From positions 62,001-126,000 of the forward strand of contig NZ_BMUC01000008.1 in NCBI RefSeq assembly GCF_014649995.1: DNA of 64,000 nt, given 5' to 3'. The DNA comes from Streptomyces griseoflavus. Its GTDB lineage: Bacteria > Actinomycetota > Actinomycetes > Streptomycetales > Streptomycetaceae. Of this stretch, positions 8,624 through 17,865 are shown piece after piece; within the stretch, counting starts at the first letter, position 1, and the number at the start of each line of letters is the position of its first letter. The position numbers and the translations under genes are program-made. Below the pieces are notes generated by a model, which saw only the letters and a program-made list of their open reading frames with translations, ran no database searches and was not told the DNA's origin.

Positions 8624-9274
8624 ATGAGTGCCGCCAGCCGTGCCCCCCAGCGCTCGAAGCGAGCCCCGCAGAGCTCGCGCCGTGCCACCCGCGTCCGCCG
8701 CCGCGCCACCCTGGCCGCAGGCGCCGCCGCGACCGCACTGCTCGTCTCGGCGTGCACGTCGGGCGGCACGTCCGGCGGAGGCGGCAACACCAACTTCGTG
8801 GTCGGCAAGGACGGCATCTCCACGGTCGCCGCGGGCAAGCGCGTCGCCGCGCCCGAACTGTCCGGCGAGACGCTCGAGGGCAAGCCGCTCGACGTCGCCG
8901 ACTACAAGGGCAAGGTCGTCGTCCTCAACGTGTGGGGCTCCTGGTGCAACCCGTGCCGCGCGGAGGCGAAGTACTTCGCCAAGGTGTCGAAGGACTACGC
9001 CGACCAGGGCGTGCAGTTCGTCGGCATCAACACGCGCGACGGCAGCACCACGGCCGCCCTCGCCTTCGAGGAGGACTTCGGCATCCCCTACCCGAGCCTC
9101 TACGACCCCACGGGCAAGCTGATGCTCCGCTTCGAGAAGGGCACCCTCAACCCGCAGGCCGTCCCCTCGACCCTGGTCCTGGACCGGGACGGGAAGATCG
9201 CGGCCCGCTCCCTGACGGCGCTCGACGAGAAGCGGCTGCTGAAGATGCTCGAGCCGGTCGTCGCGGAGAAGTGA
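8624..9274 (+). CDS. resA: Thioredoxin-like lipoprotein ResA (cytochrome c maturation)
   Basis: The product has 216 residues. A basic N-terminus (about 1-28) and hydrophobic segment lead to a lipobox with Cys44 (LLVSAC), so it is anchored outside the membrane. The thioredoxin/AhpC-TSA fold carries the active-site motif W-C108-NP-C111 and the cis-Pro segment QAVPSTLVLDRDG. ResA-type proteins reduce apocytochrome c cysteines before heme attachment. It is followed one base later by ccdA, then resB and ccsB, the usual System II order. The ribosome binding site before the ATG is poor. Confidence 0.92.
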   Translation: MSAASRAPQRSKRAPQSSRRATRVRRRATLAAGAAATALLVSACTSGGTSGGGGNTNFVVGKDGISTVAAGKRVAAPELSGETLEGKPLDVADYKGKVVVLNVWGSWCNPCRAEAKYFAKVSKDYADQGVQFVGINTRDGSTTAALAFEEDFGIPYPSLYDPTGKLMLRFEKGTLNPQAVPSTLVLDRDGKIAARSLTALDEKRLLKMLEPVVAEK

Positions 9275-9275
9275 C

Positions 9276-10049
9276 GTGACGGCCCTGTACACCCTCGCCG
9301 CCGAAACGGGCTACAACGGCACCGTGCTCAACGGCGCCCTCCTGGTCGCCCTGCCCATCGCCGTACTCGGCGGGCTCGTCTCCTTCTTCTCGCCCTGCGT
9401 CCTGCCGCTCGTCCCCGGCTACCTCTCCTACGTCACCGGAGTCTCCGGCACCGACCTGGCCGAGGCCCGGCGCGGACGGATGGTCGCCGGCGCCTCCCTG
9501 TTCGTCCTCGGCTTCACCGTCGTGTTCGTCTCGGGCGGCGCCTTCTTCGGCTACTTCGGGCAGACCCTCCAGGAGCAGTCGGGCGTCCTGTCGAAGGTGC
9601 TCGGCGTCCTCATGATCCTCATGGGCGTCTTCTTCATGGGCCTGATGCCCTGGCTCACCCAGCGCGAGTTCCGCTTCCACAAGCGGCCCGCGGCCGGGCT
9701 GGCCGGCGCGCCCCTCCTCGGCGCCCTGTTCGGCATCGGCTGGACCCCCTGCATCGGCCCCACCCTCGCCTCCGTGCTCACCCTCTCCGCCCAGCAGGAG
9801 AGCGCCGGACGCGGCGCGATACTGACCGTCGCGTACTGTCTGGGGCTGGGTGTCCCCTTCGTTCTCGCCGCCATCGCCTTCCGCAAGGCGCTCGGCGCCT
9901 TCGGCTGGGTCAAGCGGCACTACGTCTGGGTCATGCGCATCGGCGGCACGATGATGATCGTGACCGGTGTACTGCTGCTGACCGGAGCGTGGGACGCCCT
10001 CGTGGCGGAGATGCAGACCTGGTCCAACGGCTTCACGGTGGGGATCTGA
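9276..10049 (+). CDS. ccdA: CcdA-type thiol-disulfide transporter (cytochrome c biogenesis)
   Basis: The product has 257 residues with about six membrane helices. It carries reducing power from cytoplasmic thioredoxin across the membrane to ResA. The redox cysteines are recognisable: FFSPCVLPLVPGYLSY in the first helix and GIGWTPCIGPTLASVL in the fourth. The GTG start is one base after the resA stop region, so the genes are co-translated. The N-terminal ETGYNGTVLNG is external. resB begins a few bases downstream. Confidence 0.93.
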   Translation: MTALYTLAAETGYNGTVLNGALLVALPIAVLGGLVSFFSPCVLPLVPGYLSYVTGVSGTDLAEARRGRMVAGASLFVLGFTVVFVSGGAFFGYFGQTLQEQSGVLSKVLGVLMILMGVFFMGLMPWLTQREFRFHKRPAAGLAGAPLLGALFGIGWTPCIGPTLASVLTLSAQQESAGRGAILTVAYCLGLGVPFVLAAIAFRKALGAFGWVKRHYVWVMRIGGTMMIVTGVLLLTGAWDALVAEMQTWSNGFTVGI

Positions 10050-10053
10050 CCCG

Positions 10054-11799
10054 ATGAGCGACACCACGACGGACAACACCCCCAAGGCCGGTGACGACCA
10101 GGACCTGGGCGCCGCCGGCTCCCAGCTGTCCACCGCGCCCAAGGAGGAGCCGCCGAACCTGCCCTCGCTGGGCGTCATCGGCTGGGCCCGCTGGTTCTGG
10201 CGGCAGCTCACCTCCATGAGGGTCGCGCTGCTGCTGCTCCTGCTGCTGTCGCTCGGCGCGATCCCCGGCTCGCTCATCCCGCAGACCGGCATCGACGAGA
10301 CCAAGGTCGCCGACTTCCGCGAGCAGCACGACATCCTCGCGCCGATCTACGACAAGCTCGGCCTCTTCAACGTCTACAGCTCGGTGTGGTTCTCCGCGAT
10401 CTACATCCTGCTGTTCATCTCCCTCATCGGCTGCATCGTGCCCCGCACCTGGCAGTTCGTGGGCCAGCTGCGCGGCCGCCCGCCGGGCGCCCCCCGGCGC
10501 CTGACCCGGCTGCCCGCCCACACCACCTGGCGCACCGGGGCCACACCCGAGCAGGTCCGCGAGAGCGCCCTCGCCCTGCTGCGCAAGCGCCGCTTCCGCG
10601 CCCACGCCGTCGGTGACGCGGTCGCCGCCGAGAAGGGCTACCTGCGCGAGGTCGGCAACCTGCTCTTCCACATCGCGCTGATCGTGATGCTGATCGCCTT
10701 CGCCTGGGGCCAGCTCTTCAAGTCCGAGGGCAACAAGCTGATCGTCGAGGGCGACGGCTTCGCCAACACGCTCACGCAGTACGACGACTTCAAGTCCGGG
10801 AACCTGTTCACCAACGAGGACCTGGAACCGTTCAGCTTCGACGTCGAGGAGTTCACCGGCACCTACGAGCGCACCGGCCCCAACAAGGGCACCCCGCGCA
10901 CGTACGAGACGGAGCTCACCTACACCGCGGGAGCCGACGGCGAGGAGAAGAAGGCCCTCGTCAAGGTGAACAAGCCGCTGGAGATCGGCGACGCCAAGGT
11001 CTACCTCGTCAGCCACGGCTACGCGCCCGTCGTGACCGTCCGCGACGGCAAGGGCAAGGTCGTCTACCAGGACGCCGTCCCGCTGCTGCCGCTCGACGCC
11101 AACGTCACCTCCTCCGGCGTGGTCAAGGTCCTCGACGGCTACCGCAACCCGCAGGGCAAGAAGGAACAGCTCGGCTTCAACGCCTTCTTCGTGCCCACGT
11201 TCGGCGGCTCCGCCAGCGGCACGATGCTGTCCCAGTTCCCGGCGCTGGACTATCCGGTGCTCGCCCTGTCCGCCTACCACGGCGACCTGAAGGCCGACTC
11301 CGGCATTCCGCAGAGCGTGTACCAGATGGACAAGACCAAGATGAAGGAGTTCAAGGACGCCGACGGCGAGCTGTTCAAGCAGCTGCTCATGCCCGGCGAG
11401 ACCATGACGCTCCCGAACGGCGCCGGTTCGGTCACCTTCGAGAAGGACATCAAGGAGTGGGCCGGCTACCAGATCGTCCAGGAACCGGGCGGCGGCTGGG
11501 CGCTCGGCGGTTCCGTCGTCGCGATCGCCGGCCTCGCCGGCTCCCTGTTCATCCAGCGCCGGCGCGTGTGGGTGCGCGCGGTCGAGGGCCCCGACGGGGT
11601 GACCGTCGTCGAGATGGCGGGCCTCGGCCGCAGCGAGTCCGCGAAGGTGCCGGAGGAACTCGGCGAACTCGCCGGTCTCCTCTACGACGAGGCCCCGGGC
11701 GTGCCCGACCCCGACCCGGACGAGACGTCCGCCAAGACAGCCGCACCATCCGATCCCGATTCCGAAGCCGTGCCTGCCGAAGGGGCTGAGCAGCAGTGA
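10054..11799 (+). CDS. resB: Cytochrome c biogenesis protein ResB
   Basis: The product has 581 residues. With CcsB it forms the System II heme-delivery and ligation complex. Near the N-terminus are WRQLTSMRVALLLLLLLSLG and LIPQ, the typical ResB opening (membrane helix and conserved PQ). Further helices lie near residues 110-130 and 200-220. A long extracytoplasmic domain (about 235-475) precedes the last helix (about 480-500). The C-terminus is an acidic, Pro/Asp-rich cytoplasmic tail (PGVPDPDPDETSAK). Its TGA overlaps the ccsB start as GTGA. Confidence 0.93.
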   Translation: MSDTTTDNTPKAGDDQDLGAAGSQLSTAPKEEPPNLPSLGVIGWARWFWRQLTSMRVALLLLLLLSLGAIPGSLIPQTGIDETKVADFREQHDILAPIYDKLGLFNVYSSVWFSAIYILLFISLIGCIVPRTWQFVGQLRGRPPGAPRRLTRLPAHTTWRTGATPEQVRESALALLRKRRFRAHAVGDAVAAEKGYLREVGNLLFHIALIVMLIAFAWGQLFKSEGNKLIVEGDGFANTLTQYDDFKSGNLFTNEDLEPFSFDVEEFTGTYERTGPNKGTPRTYETELTYTAGADGEEKKALVKVNKPLEIGDAKVYLVSHGYAPVVTVRDGKGKVVYQDAVPLLPLDANVTSSGVVKVLDGYRNPQGKKEQLGFNAFFVPTFGGSASGTMLSQFPALDYPVLALSAYHGDLKADSGIPQSVYQMDKTKMKEFKDADGELFKQLLMPGETMTLPNGAGSVTFEKDIKEWAGYQIVQEPGGGWALGGSVVAIAGLAGSLFIQRRRVWVRAVEGPDGVTVVEMAGLGRSESAKVPEELGELAGLLYDEAPGVPDPDPDETSAKTAAPSDPDSEAVPAEGAEQQ

Positions 11800-12908
11800 C
11801 TCTCGCCGCCGCGACCAACGAGAGCCTCGCGGAGATCAGCAATGTGCTGATCTACTCCGCGATGGCGGTCTACACCCTCGCCTTCTTCGCCTACATCGTC
11901 GAATGGCTCCTCGGCAGCCGCAGCAAGGTCGCCCGCACGGCCGCGGCCCTGACCCCCGGGGCGGCGGCGAAGACGGCCGGGCCGGCCGTCACCGTGAAGC
12001 GGGCCGGCGGCACCGCCGTGCTGGAGCGGCCGAAGGTCGTCGTCCGCGCCGCGACCGGATCGCGCGACGTGCCCGACGGGCCGGGAGCGCACGGCGGCGA
12101 CGAGAAGGGCGACCTCTACGGGCGGATCGCCATCTCCCTCACCGTGCTCGCCTTCGCCCTCGCCTTCGGCGGAGTGCTCACCCGCGCGCTGTCGGTGGAG
12201 CGGGCGCCGTGGGGCAACATGTACGAGTTCAACATCACGTTCTCCACGACCGCGGTCGGCGTGTACCTGCTGCTGCTGGCGCTGAAGAAGAACGTCCGCT
12301 GGCTCGGCCTGTTCCTCACCACCTCGGTCCTCCTCGACCTCGGTCTCGCCGTCACCGTCCTGTACACCGAGAGCGACCAGCTGGTCCCCGCGCTCCACTC
12401 GTACTGGCTCTACATCCACGTGTCCACGGCGATCCTGTGCGGCGCGGTGTTCTACGTCGGCGCGTTCGCCACGCTGATGTACCTGTTCAAGGACTCGTAC
12501 GAGAACAAGCTGGCGGGCGGCGGCAAGCCCGGCAGCTTCGCCACCTCGTTCCTGGAGCGACTGCCCGCCGCCGCCTCCCTGGACAAGTTCGCCTACCGGG
12601 TCAACGCGGCCGTGTTCCCGCTGTGGACGTTCACGATCATCGCGGGCGCGATCTGGGCGGGTGACGCGTGGGGCCGCTACTGGGGATGGGACCCCAAGGA
12701 GACCTGGTCCTTCATCACCTGGGTCGCCTACGCCGGCTACCTGCACGCCCGCGCCACCGCCGGCTGGAAGGGCCGCAAGGCCGCGTACCTCGCCCTCGCG
12801 GCGTTCGGCTGCTGGCTGTTCAACTACTACGGCGTCAACATCTTCGTCTCCGGCAAGCACTCCTACGCGGACGTCGGCCTCGGCGCCCTGCACGCGGTGG
12901 GCTTCTGA
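11796..12908 (+). CDS. ccsB: Cytochrome c biogenesis protein CcsB/ResC (heme handling)
   Basis: The product has 370 residues with about eight membrane helices. It contains the tryptophan-rich heme-binding motif GRYWGWDPKETWSFITW near residue 295, typical of the CcmC/CcmF/CcsA family. Conserved His residues lie in the helices (YWLYIHVSTAIL and SGKHSYADVG). A low-complexity cytoplasmic linker (about 45-95) separates the first helix from the core. GTG at 11796 overlaps the resB stop. It exports or presents heme and ligates it to apocytochrome c together with ResB. Confidence 0.94.
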   Translation: MTLAAATNESLAEISNVLIYSAMAVYTLAFFAYIVEWLLGSRSKVARTAAALTPGAAAKTAGPAVTVKRAGGTAVLERPKVVVRAATGSRDVPDGPGAHGGDEKGDLYGRIAISLTVLAFALAFGGVLTRALSVERAPWGNMYEFNITFSTTAVGVYLLLLALKKNVRWLGLFLTTSVLLDLGLAVTVLYTESDQLVPALHSYWLYIHVSTAILCGAVFYVGAFATLMYLFKDSYENKLAGGGKPGSFATSFLERLPAAASLDKFAYRVNAAVFPLWTFTIIAGAIWAGDAWGRYWGWDPKETWSFITWVAYAGYLHARATAGWKGRKAAYLALAAFGCWLFNYYGVNIFVSGKHSYADVGLGALHAVGF

Positions 12909-13063
12909 CGCACGCACGGGAGGGCGGGCCCGGCGGGGTTTCTCCGCCCCCGGACGGGCTGACCTCCGGCGTCCCCCGGCCCCCCGTCGGACGCCCCGCA
13001 CCCCCTCTGTAACCTGGCCCGATCGTCGCCGCGCGTGCGGCAGTTGGGCCTGGGAGGAACGTC

Positions 13064-13828
13064 ATGGGTGCTCCGGCACTGGAGGAGCTGCGGGAGGTCT
13101 GCCAGCCGCAGGCCAAGATGGAGAGCCGCAACGGCGAGCACTGGGCCGGCCGGCTCTACATGCGCAAGCTCTCCCTGCGCACCACCCGCCACCTGGTCCG
13201 CACCCCGGTCACCCCCGACCAGCTCACCTGGACCATGGTGGTCTGCGGAGTGGCCTCCGGCGCCGCGCTGATGATCCCCGGCCTGACCGGCGCGATCCTC
13301 GCCGTGATCCTCATGCAGCTGTTCCTCCTCTTCGACTGCGTCGACGGCGAAGTCGCCCGTTGGAAGGGGCAGAACAGCGCGACCGGCATCTACGTCGACC
13401 GGCTCGGCGCGTACCTCGCCGACGCGGCCCTGCTGGCCGGCGCCGGCTACCGCGCCGCCGAGTCGGGCGTCGGCGGCTGGCTGTCGATCGGCATAGCCAC
13501 CGCCCTCGGCGTCGTCCTGCTCAAGGCCTCCACCGACCTGGTGGACGTCGCCCGAGCCCGCCGCGGCCTGATGGTCGCCGACGACGAGTCGACCCGACCC
13601 CGCTCCCAGGGCGTCGCCACGGTCCGCCGCATCGCCGCCGCGTTCAAGATCCACCGCGTCACCAACGGCATCGAGGCGTCCCTCGTCCTCCTCGTCGCCG
13701 CGATCGCCGACGCGCTGACCGACAGCATCGACCCCACCCGCTGGGCCCTCGGCGCCCTCGCCGTCATCACCTGGGTGATGGTCCCGGCCCACCTCCTGTC
13801 GATCCTCTCCTCCTCCCGCCTCCGCTGA
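13064..13828 (+). CDS. CDP-alcohol phosphatidyltransferase family protein
   Basis: The product has 254 residues with about five or six membrane helices. The family signature is present near residue 88: DCVDGEVARWKGQ, continuing ATGIYVDRLGAYLAD, which fits the D-x2-DG-x2-AR...G-x3-D pattern used to bind Mg2+ and CDP-alcohol. Such enzymes make phospholipids or related products by exchanging CMP for an alcohol at the membrane. The specific alcohol cannot be told. GGGAGG lies 6 bases before the ATG. It stands alone after ccsB; a TAACCT hexamer at 13010-13015 is a possible -10. Confidence 0.85.
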   Translation: MGAPALEELREVCQPQAKMESRNGEHWAGRLYMRKLSLRTTRHLVRTPVTPDQLTWTMVVCGVASGAALMIPGLTGAILAVILMQLFLLFDCVDGEVARWKGQNSATGIYVDRLGAYLADAALLAGAGYRAAESGVGGWLSIGIATALGVVLLKASTDLVDVARARRGLMVADDESTRPRSQGVATVRRIAAAFKIHRVTNGIEASLVLLVAAIADALTDSIDPTRWALGALAVITWVMVPAHLLSILSSSRLR

Positions 13829-13837
13829 CCCGACGGC

Positions 13838-13853
13838 TCACCCGCGCGGGTGA
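13838..13853. repeat. Perfect 16-bp palindrome
   Basis: TCACCCGCGCGGGTGA reads the same on both strands. It lies 10 bases after the CDP-alcohol transferase stop and about 100 bases before the Rpn-type gene. It could be a short terminator or a regulator binding site. Confidence 0.5.
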
Positions 13854-13954
13854 ACATCGCCGGTTCGGGTCTCCATGAGGGCCCGGTTTCCCTACGTTCG
13901 ACGCACATGCCGACGACATATGTCGGCTGTGATCAGCTGAACGCAAGGAAACCC

Positions 13955-14827
13955 ATGGTCAAGCCGCCCCACGAGGCGATGCACCGCATCTTCCAGCACG
14001 ATCCCGGGCTGTTCAGCCGGGTCTCACGCTTCCTCGGAGTCGACCTCCCCAGACCGGTCAGGGCCACGCCCCTGCCGACCGACCTCACCGAGACCAGCCT
14101 CGTCGAACGCCGGGTCGACACGCTGCTGAAGTTCGAGACCGCGGAACAGGGTGACTTCCTGCTGGCCATCGAGGCCCAGGGCAGCAAGGACCCGGACAAG
14201 CCGGCGAGCTGGGCGTACTACACCGTCTACCTGTGGACGAAGTACCGGCTGCCCACCGCCCTGCTCGTCGTCTGCCAGGACCACGCCACGGCCAAGTGGG
14301 CCCAGCGGGCGGTCAGCAGCGGGCCGCCCCAGCTGCCCACCCTCACCCTGCGCCCCGTGGTCGCCGGCCCGCACAACATGCCCGTGATCACCGACCCGGA
14401 CGAGGCCCGCGCCGACCTCGTCCTGGCGAGCCTGGCGGCCATCACTCACGCCGCCGAACCGGCCGTCAATGCGATACTGAAAGCCCTCTCCACCGCACTG
14501 CGGGACGTGCCCGAAGACATCGCGGACCCCATCGTCGAATTCACCGCACAGGGCCTGGGCAAGCACCCGGCCAAGCACCTCTGGAGGAACCTGGTGGCCG
14601 TGGACCTCTCCTTCTACAAGTCCTACCTCGTCGAAGAGATCCGGGAAGAAGCCCGAGCCGAAGGCCGTGCTGAGGACGTTCTGCTCGTTCTGGAGCAGCG
14701 TGGGCTGGAGGTGTCGGAGGAGGTGCGTGGTCGTGTCACGGGCTGTGCGGATCCCGATGTCCTCCGTCTGTGGCTCGCCCGCGCCGTGACCGCCTCGAAG
14801 GCCGAGGAGATCTTCGCCGGAGAGTGA
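13955..14827 (+). CDS. Rpn/PD-(D/E)XK nuclease-family-like protein
   Basis: The product has 290 residues, beginning MVKPPHEAMHRIFQHDPGLF. The segment EQGDFLLAIEAQGSKDP near residues 66-82 resembles the PD-(D/E)XK core (D...E-x-Q) of Rpn and YhgA-type proteins, once labelled transposase-like. WAYYTVYLWTKYRLP follows, as in these proteins. The C-terminus is helical and acidic (EEIREEARAEGRAED, then LLVLEQRGLEV), like the tail seen in this group. AAGGA lies 5 bases before the ATG. No terminal repeats flank it, so it is not a visible mobile element. Function may be phage- or recombination-related, but that is inference. Confidence 0.62.
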   Translation: MVKPPHEAMHRIFQHDPGLFSRVSRFLGVDLPRPVRATPLPTDLTETSLVERRVDTLLKFETAEQGDFLLAIEAQGSKDPDKPASWAYYTVYLWTKYRLPTALLVVCQDHATAKWAQRAVSSGPPQLPTLTLRPVVAGPHNMPVITDPDEARADLVLASLAAITHAAEPAVNAILKALSTALRDVPEDIADPIVEFTAQGLGKHPAKHLWRNLVAVDLSFYKSYLVEEIREEARAEGRAEDVLLVLEQRGLEVSEEVRGRVTGCADPDVLRLWLARAVTASKAEEIFAGE

Positions 14828-14843
14828 CGCGGCCGGGCCGCAC

Positions 14844-15443
14844 TCACTCCGCGTCCGCGCTGATCGACCGCCAGATCCGGTCGGGCAGGACCTCCGTCGC
14901 CTCGTCGAGGTCGATGTCGCCGAGGGTCAGCCAGCGCCGGCTGACGCCGATGACCGGGCCGAGGACGAGGGATTCGAGGATCGGGACGGGCAGGGGCGCG
15001 ACCTCTCCCGACGCGACGTGCCCGCTCACCCACGCGGACAGCGGGGTGAGCCGGGCCTCCTGGGCGTCACGGAGCTGCTTCGCCTGCCGCATGCCGATCT
15101 CGTCGGCGCGGGAGGAGTGCAGGAGGAGGCCCGCGTCGCGGTGGTCCCGGATGAAGGTCAGGTACGCCCGCACGAGCGCCCGTATGCCGGTGCGGGCGGA
15201 GTCCGACTGCTCCAGCGCCGTGACCATCTCCACCAGCAGCCGCTCCAGCCAGCGCATCAGCAGGGCGGTCAACAGGCCGTCCATGCTGCCGAAGTGGTGG
15301 TAGAGGCTGCCGGGGCTGACACCGCTCGCCGCGGTCACCGCGCTGACGGTGAGGCCCTGTTCGCCCGACTCCCCGTAGACGCGCAGTGCCGCGTCCAGGA
15401 GGTGGTCGGCGGTCACCTCACCACGGTGCTGCTTGGGGCTCAT
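14844..15443 (-). CDS. TetR-family transcriptional regulator
   Basis: The product has 199 residues. The N-terminal helix-turn-helix is clear: TADHLLDAALRVYGESGEQG, then VSAVTAASGVSPGSLYHHFG (about 33-53). The rest is an all-helical ligand and dimer domain with no recognisable ligand signature. It is divergent from the Ser/Thr kinase gene across 173 bases that include an unusually AT-rich patch and the palindrome ttctagaa (15484-15491), a plausible self-operator. The ligand is unknown. Confidence 0.88.
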   Translation of the reverse strand: MSPKQHRGEVTADHLLDAALRVYGESGEQGLTVSAVTAASGVSPGSLYHHFGSMDGLLTALLMRWLERLLVEMVTALEQSDSARTGIRALVRAYLTFIRDHRDAGLLLHSSRADEIGMRQAKQLRDAQEARLTPLSAWVSGHVASGEVAPLPVPILESLVLGPVIGVSRRWLTLGDIDLDEATEVLPDRIWRSISADAE

Positions 15444-15483
15444 CGCGGGATCGCTGTACCTTCCCGGTTTTTCTGGAGTGAAT

Positions 15484-15491
15484 TTCTAGAA
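15484..15491. promoter_or_regulatory. AT-rich palindrome in TetR/kinase divergent promoter
   Basis: TTCTAGAA is a perfect 8-bp palindrome inside an AT-rich patch (15466-15510) that stands out from the surrounding GC. It lies about 40 bases upstream of the TetR start and so may be a promoter element or TetR operator. The evidence is weak because the palindrome is short. Confidence 0.35.
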
Positions 15492-15616
15492 TCCTCTTCC
15501 AATCCTAGCCCGCGCTGGTTCAGACTGACCCCTGCCGACGTGCGGTCCGCCCGTCGCGGGGGAGTGGGCGGACCGCCACCGGCGGGGAGCCGACGGACCA
15601 CGACTACGGGGCACGC

Positions 15617-17428
15617 GTGATCGAGCTGGGCGGAAGCGGCGCCGAGCCGCTGGAGGACGAGGACCCGCGGCGGATCGGGCCGATCCCGCTCGTCGGGCGA
15701 CTCGGGGCGGGCGGCATGGGCCGCGTCTACCTCGGCGTGCACGAGGGGCGCTACGCCGCGGTCAAGCAGCTGCTGCCGTCGATCGTGGCCGAGGACAAGG
15801 ACTTCCTGCGCCGCTTCGGGCACGAGCTGGACAACCTGGCCCGGTTACCCGGGCACGCCACCGCCCCGCTGCTCGCCGGCGACCGCACCGCCCGGCCGCC
15901 GTGGTTCGCCACCGCCTACGTCCCCGGCCTCACCCTGCGCGAGGCGCTTGAGGTCCACGGGGGACCGCTCCCCGCCGGGGCGCTGTGGCTGTTGCTGCGC
16001 GAAGCCGCGGCCGGGCTCGCCGACGTCCACGCGCTGGACATGGTGCACCGCGACATCAAGCCGTCCAACGTCATGCTCACCCTGGACGGGCTCACGCTCA
16101 TCGACTTCGGGGTGGCCCGGGCCGCCGAGCAGAGCAAGATCACCATCAGCGGCATGGTGGTGGGCACCCCCGCCTACATGTCCCCCGAGCAGGCTTCGGG
16201 AGCACGCCGGTCGACCGGGGCCGTCGACGTCTTCGCGCTCGGCTCGGTCCTCGCGTACGCGGCGAGCGGCCGGCCGCCGTTCGGTGACGAGTCCGGGCAC
16301 GGCGTGCTGTACCGGATTGTGCACGAGGAACCCGACCTCGACGCCGTACGGGAGGTGGATCCGGAGCTCGCCGAGGTCGTCGCCGCCTGCCTGGACAAGG
16401 ACTACGAGGGCCGGCCCACCGCCGCGGAGCTGGTCGGCGTCGCGGACCGGCACGGTCCGTTCGCCCCGCCCCTGTGGCCGTCGGCCGTCTCGGAGCGGCT
16501 GGCCGAACGGGCCGCGTTCGCGGCGGCGATCCCGGACACCGGCGACCTCACGCTCCCCGAGGCGCCGCCGGAGGAACCGGCCCCCGAGCCGGAGCGGGCG
16601 AAGGAGCCGGAGCAGCCCGAGGCGTCCCGGAAGGAGCGCCGCCGTACCCGGGTCCTGCCCGTGTTCGTCCCCGTGGTGGTCGTCGTGACGGGAACGACGC
16701 TCGTCTTCACGCTCCTGCCCCACGTCACCGACGCCGGCGACGCGGCCGGACCACCCGCCTCCTCCTCGCCGGCCGCGGCCTCCGCGGGCGTGACTCCGTC
16801 GGGAACGGCCGGCGGATCCGCGACGCCGTCACCGTCCTCCTCGAAGGAGAAGGAGAAGGAAAAGGAGACGGGGAAGGAGAAGCCGGAGCCCGGATCGGGG
16901 GAGTCGGCGACCGCCTCCGGAGCGCCGGGCGCGGGCGTCTGGGCGGACGGCCGGGACGCCGGGGCGAAGGACGGCGGCGGAGCCGCGCGGGACGACGGCG
17001 CGGACGCGGGCAGCAGCGGCGGGGGCGGCGCGGCCCCGGGCGGGCAGGGCGAGGCGGCACCCTCCACGGGCGGAGCCACCCTGCGCAACGGGGCGAGCGG
17101 ACAGTGCCTCACCGCTACCGGCGGGCCCGGGTACGGCTATGTCACCGGGGGCAGCTGCACCGCGGGCGCGGCCCGCTGGAGCCTGAAGAGCACGGCGTCC
17201 GGCGCCTACCGGATCGTCCAGCAGACGAGCGGCAACTGCCTGTCCGCCTACGGTTCCCTGCACAGCGCGTCGTGCGGCGCGGACGACGCCCAGGAGTGGC
17301 GTCCGGGTCCGGGCGGCACCATGGTCCTCACCAAGACGGGCAGGTGTCTGGACCACGCCCGGCCGAGCGGCATGATCATGGCGCGGGAGTGCGACGGGTC
17401 GGCGGGCCAGCGCTGGGCCAGGGGCTGA
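15617..17428 (+). CDS. Membrane Ser/Thr protein kinase with extracellular ricin-type beta-trefoil
   Basis: The product has 603 residues. The kinase domain spans about 20-275: Gly loop GRLGAGGMGRVYLG, Lys50 in AAVKQL, catalytic HRDIKPSN (144-151), DFG (163-165) and GTPAYMSPEQAS. An acidic/Pro linker leads to one membrane helix near 345-368, so the rest lies outside. The outer part has a low-complexity stretch with a Lys/Glu run (KEKEKEKETGKEK), then a C-terminal module from about 488 with repeated Q/W segments (SGQCLTATGG, SGNCLSAYGS, TGRCLDHARP, SAGQRWARG) typical of ricin B lectin folds. It probably senses a sugar or wall fragment and phosphorylates cytoplasmic targets. GTG at 15617 fixes the start. 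Confidence 0.9.
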   Translation: MIELGGSGAEPLEDEDPRRIGPIPLVGRLGAGGMGRVYLGVHEGRYAAVKQLLPSIVAEDKDFLRRFGHELDNLARLPGHATAPLLAGDRTARPPWFATAYVPGLTLREALEVHGGPLPAGALWLLLREAAAGLADVHALDMVHRDIKPSNVMLTLDGLTLIDFGVARAAEQSKITISGMVVGTPAYMSPEQASGARRSTGAVDVFALGSVLAYAASGRPPFGDESGHGVLYRIVHEEPDLDAVREVDPELAEVVAACLDKDYEGRPTAAELVGVADRHGPFAPPLWPSAVSERLAERAAFAAAIPDTGDLTLPEAPPEEPAPEPERAKEPEQPEASRKERRRTRVLPVFVPVVVVVTGTTLVFTLLPHVTDAGDAAGPPASSSPAAASAGVTPSGTAGGSATPSPSSSKEKEKEKETGKEKPEPGSGESATASGAPGAGVWADGRDAGAKDGGGAARDDGADAGSSGGGGAAPGGQGEAAPSTGGATLRNGASGQCLTATGGPGYGYVTGGSCTAGAARWSLKSTASGAYRIVQQTSGNCLSAYGSLHSASCGADDAQEWRPGPGGTMVLTKTGRCLDHARPSGMIMARECDGSAGQRWARG

Positions 17429-17450
17429 CGGGGGCGGTCGGCGGTGGCGG

Positions 17451-17789
17451 TCAGCCGGCTCCGCCGCGGTCGCCGTCCCCCGGCTTGTCGTCCTTGTCCT
17501 TGTCCTTGTCGTCGTCCAGCGACTTCAGGAACTCGGGGTTGTCGTCCGGCGCCACCCACTGGCGGCGGCCGCCGCCCCCGCCCCACGCGGAGCCGCCCGC
17601 GCCCGCCGGGTGCCGCTTCTTGCCGGCGATGAGCCAGGAGATCGACCCGACCAGCGGGAACAGCAGCACGAGGATGGCCCACAACGGCTTGGGCATGTGA
17701 CGGATGTCGTCGTCCTTGGTGCTGATGCAGTCGATGAACGCGTACACGCTCAGTGCCAGCGGCACGAGGAACATCAGCAGCCGCAGCAT
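17451..17789 (-). CDS. PLDc_N-domain small membrane protein
   Basis: The product has 112 residues. Two membrane helices (about 3-20 and 38-58) enclose the PLDc_N pattern, including [20 protein letters not shown] and [16 protein letters not shown] Gly-rich stretch follows, then a charged tail with repeated Asp/Lys ([18 protein letters not shown]). The start at 17789 has GGAGAGG upstream and begins [14 protein letters not shown]. It converges on the kinase gene and diverges from mqnL. Its function is unknown; the domain often marks small actinobacterial membrane proteins. Confidence 0.85.
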   Translation of the reverse strand: MLRLLMFLVPLALSVYAFIDCISTKDDDIRHMPKPLWAILVLLFPLVGSISWLIAGKKRHPAGAGGSAWGGGGGRRQWVAPDDNPEFLKSLDDDKDKDKDDKPGDGDRGGAG

Positions 17790-17865
17790 GGGGCCTCTCC
17801 AGCGAAAGCAGCGAAAGCGGTGGGCGGTACAGGGCCAGGGTAACCGCTCGGGGATACTTGACCGC

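Noticed and set aside
14066-14180. Insertion sequence around the Rpn-like gene
   Set aside because: These proteins are sometimes called transposases, but no terminal inverted repeats or target duplications are visible.
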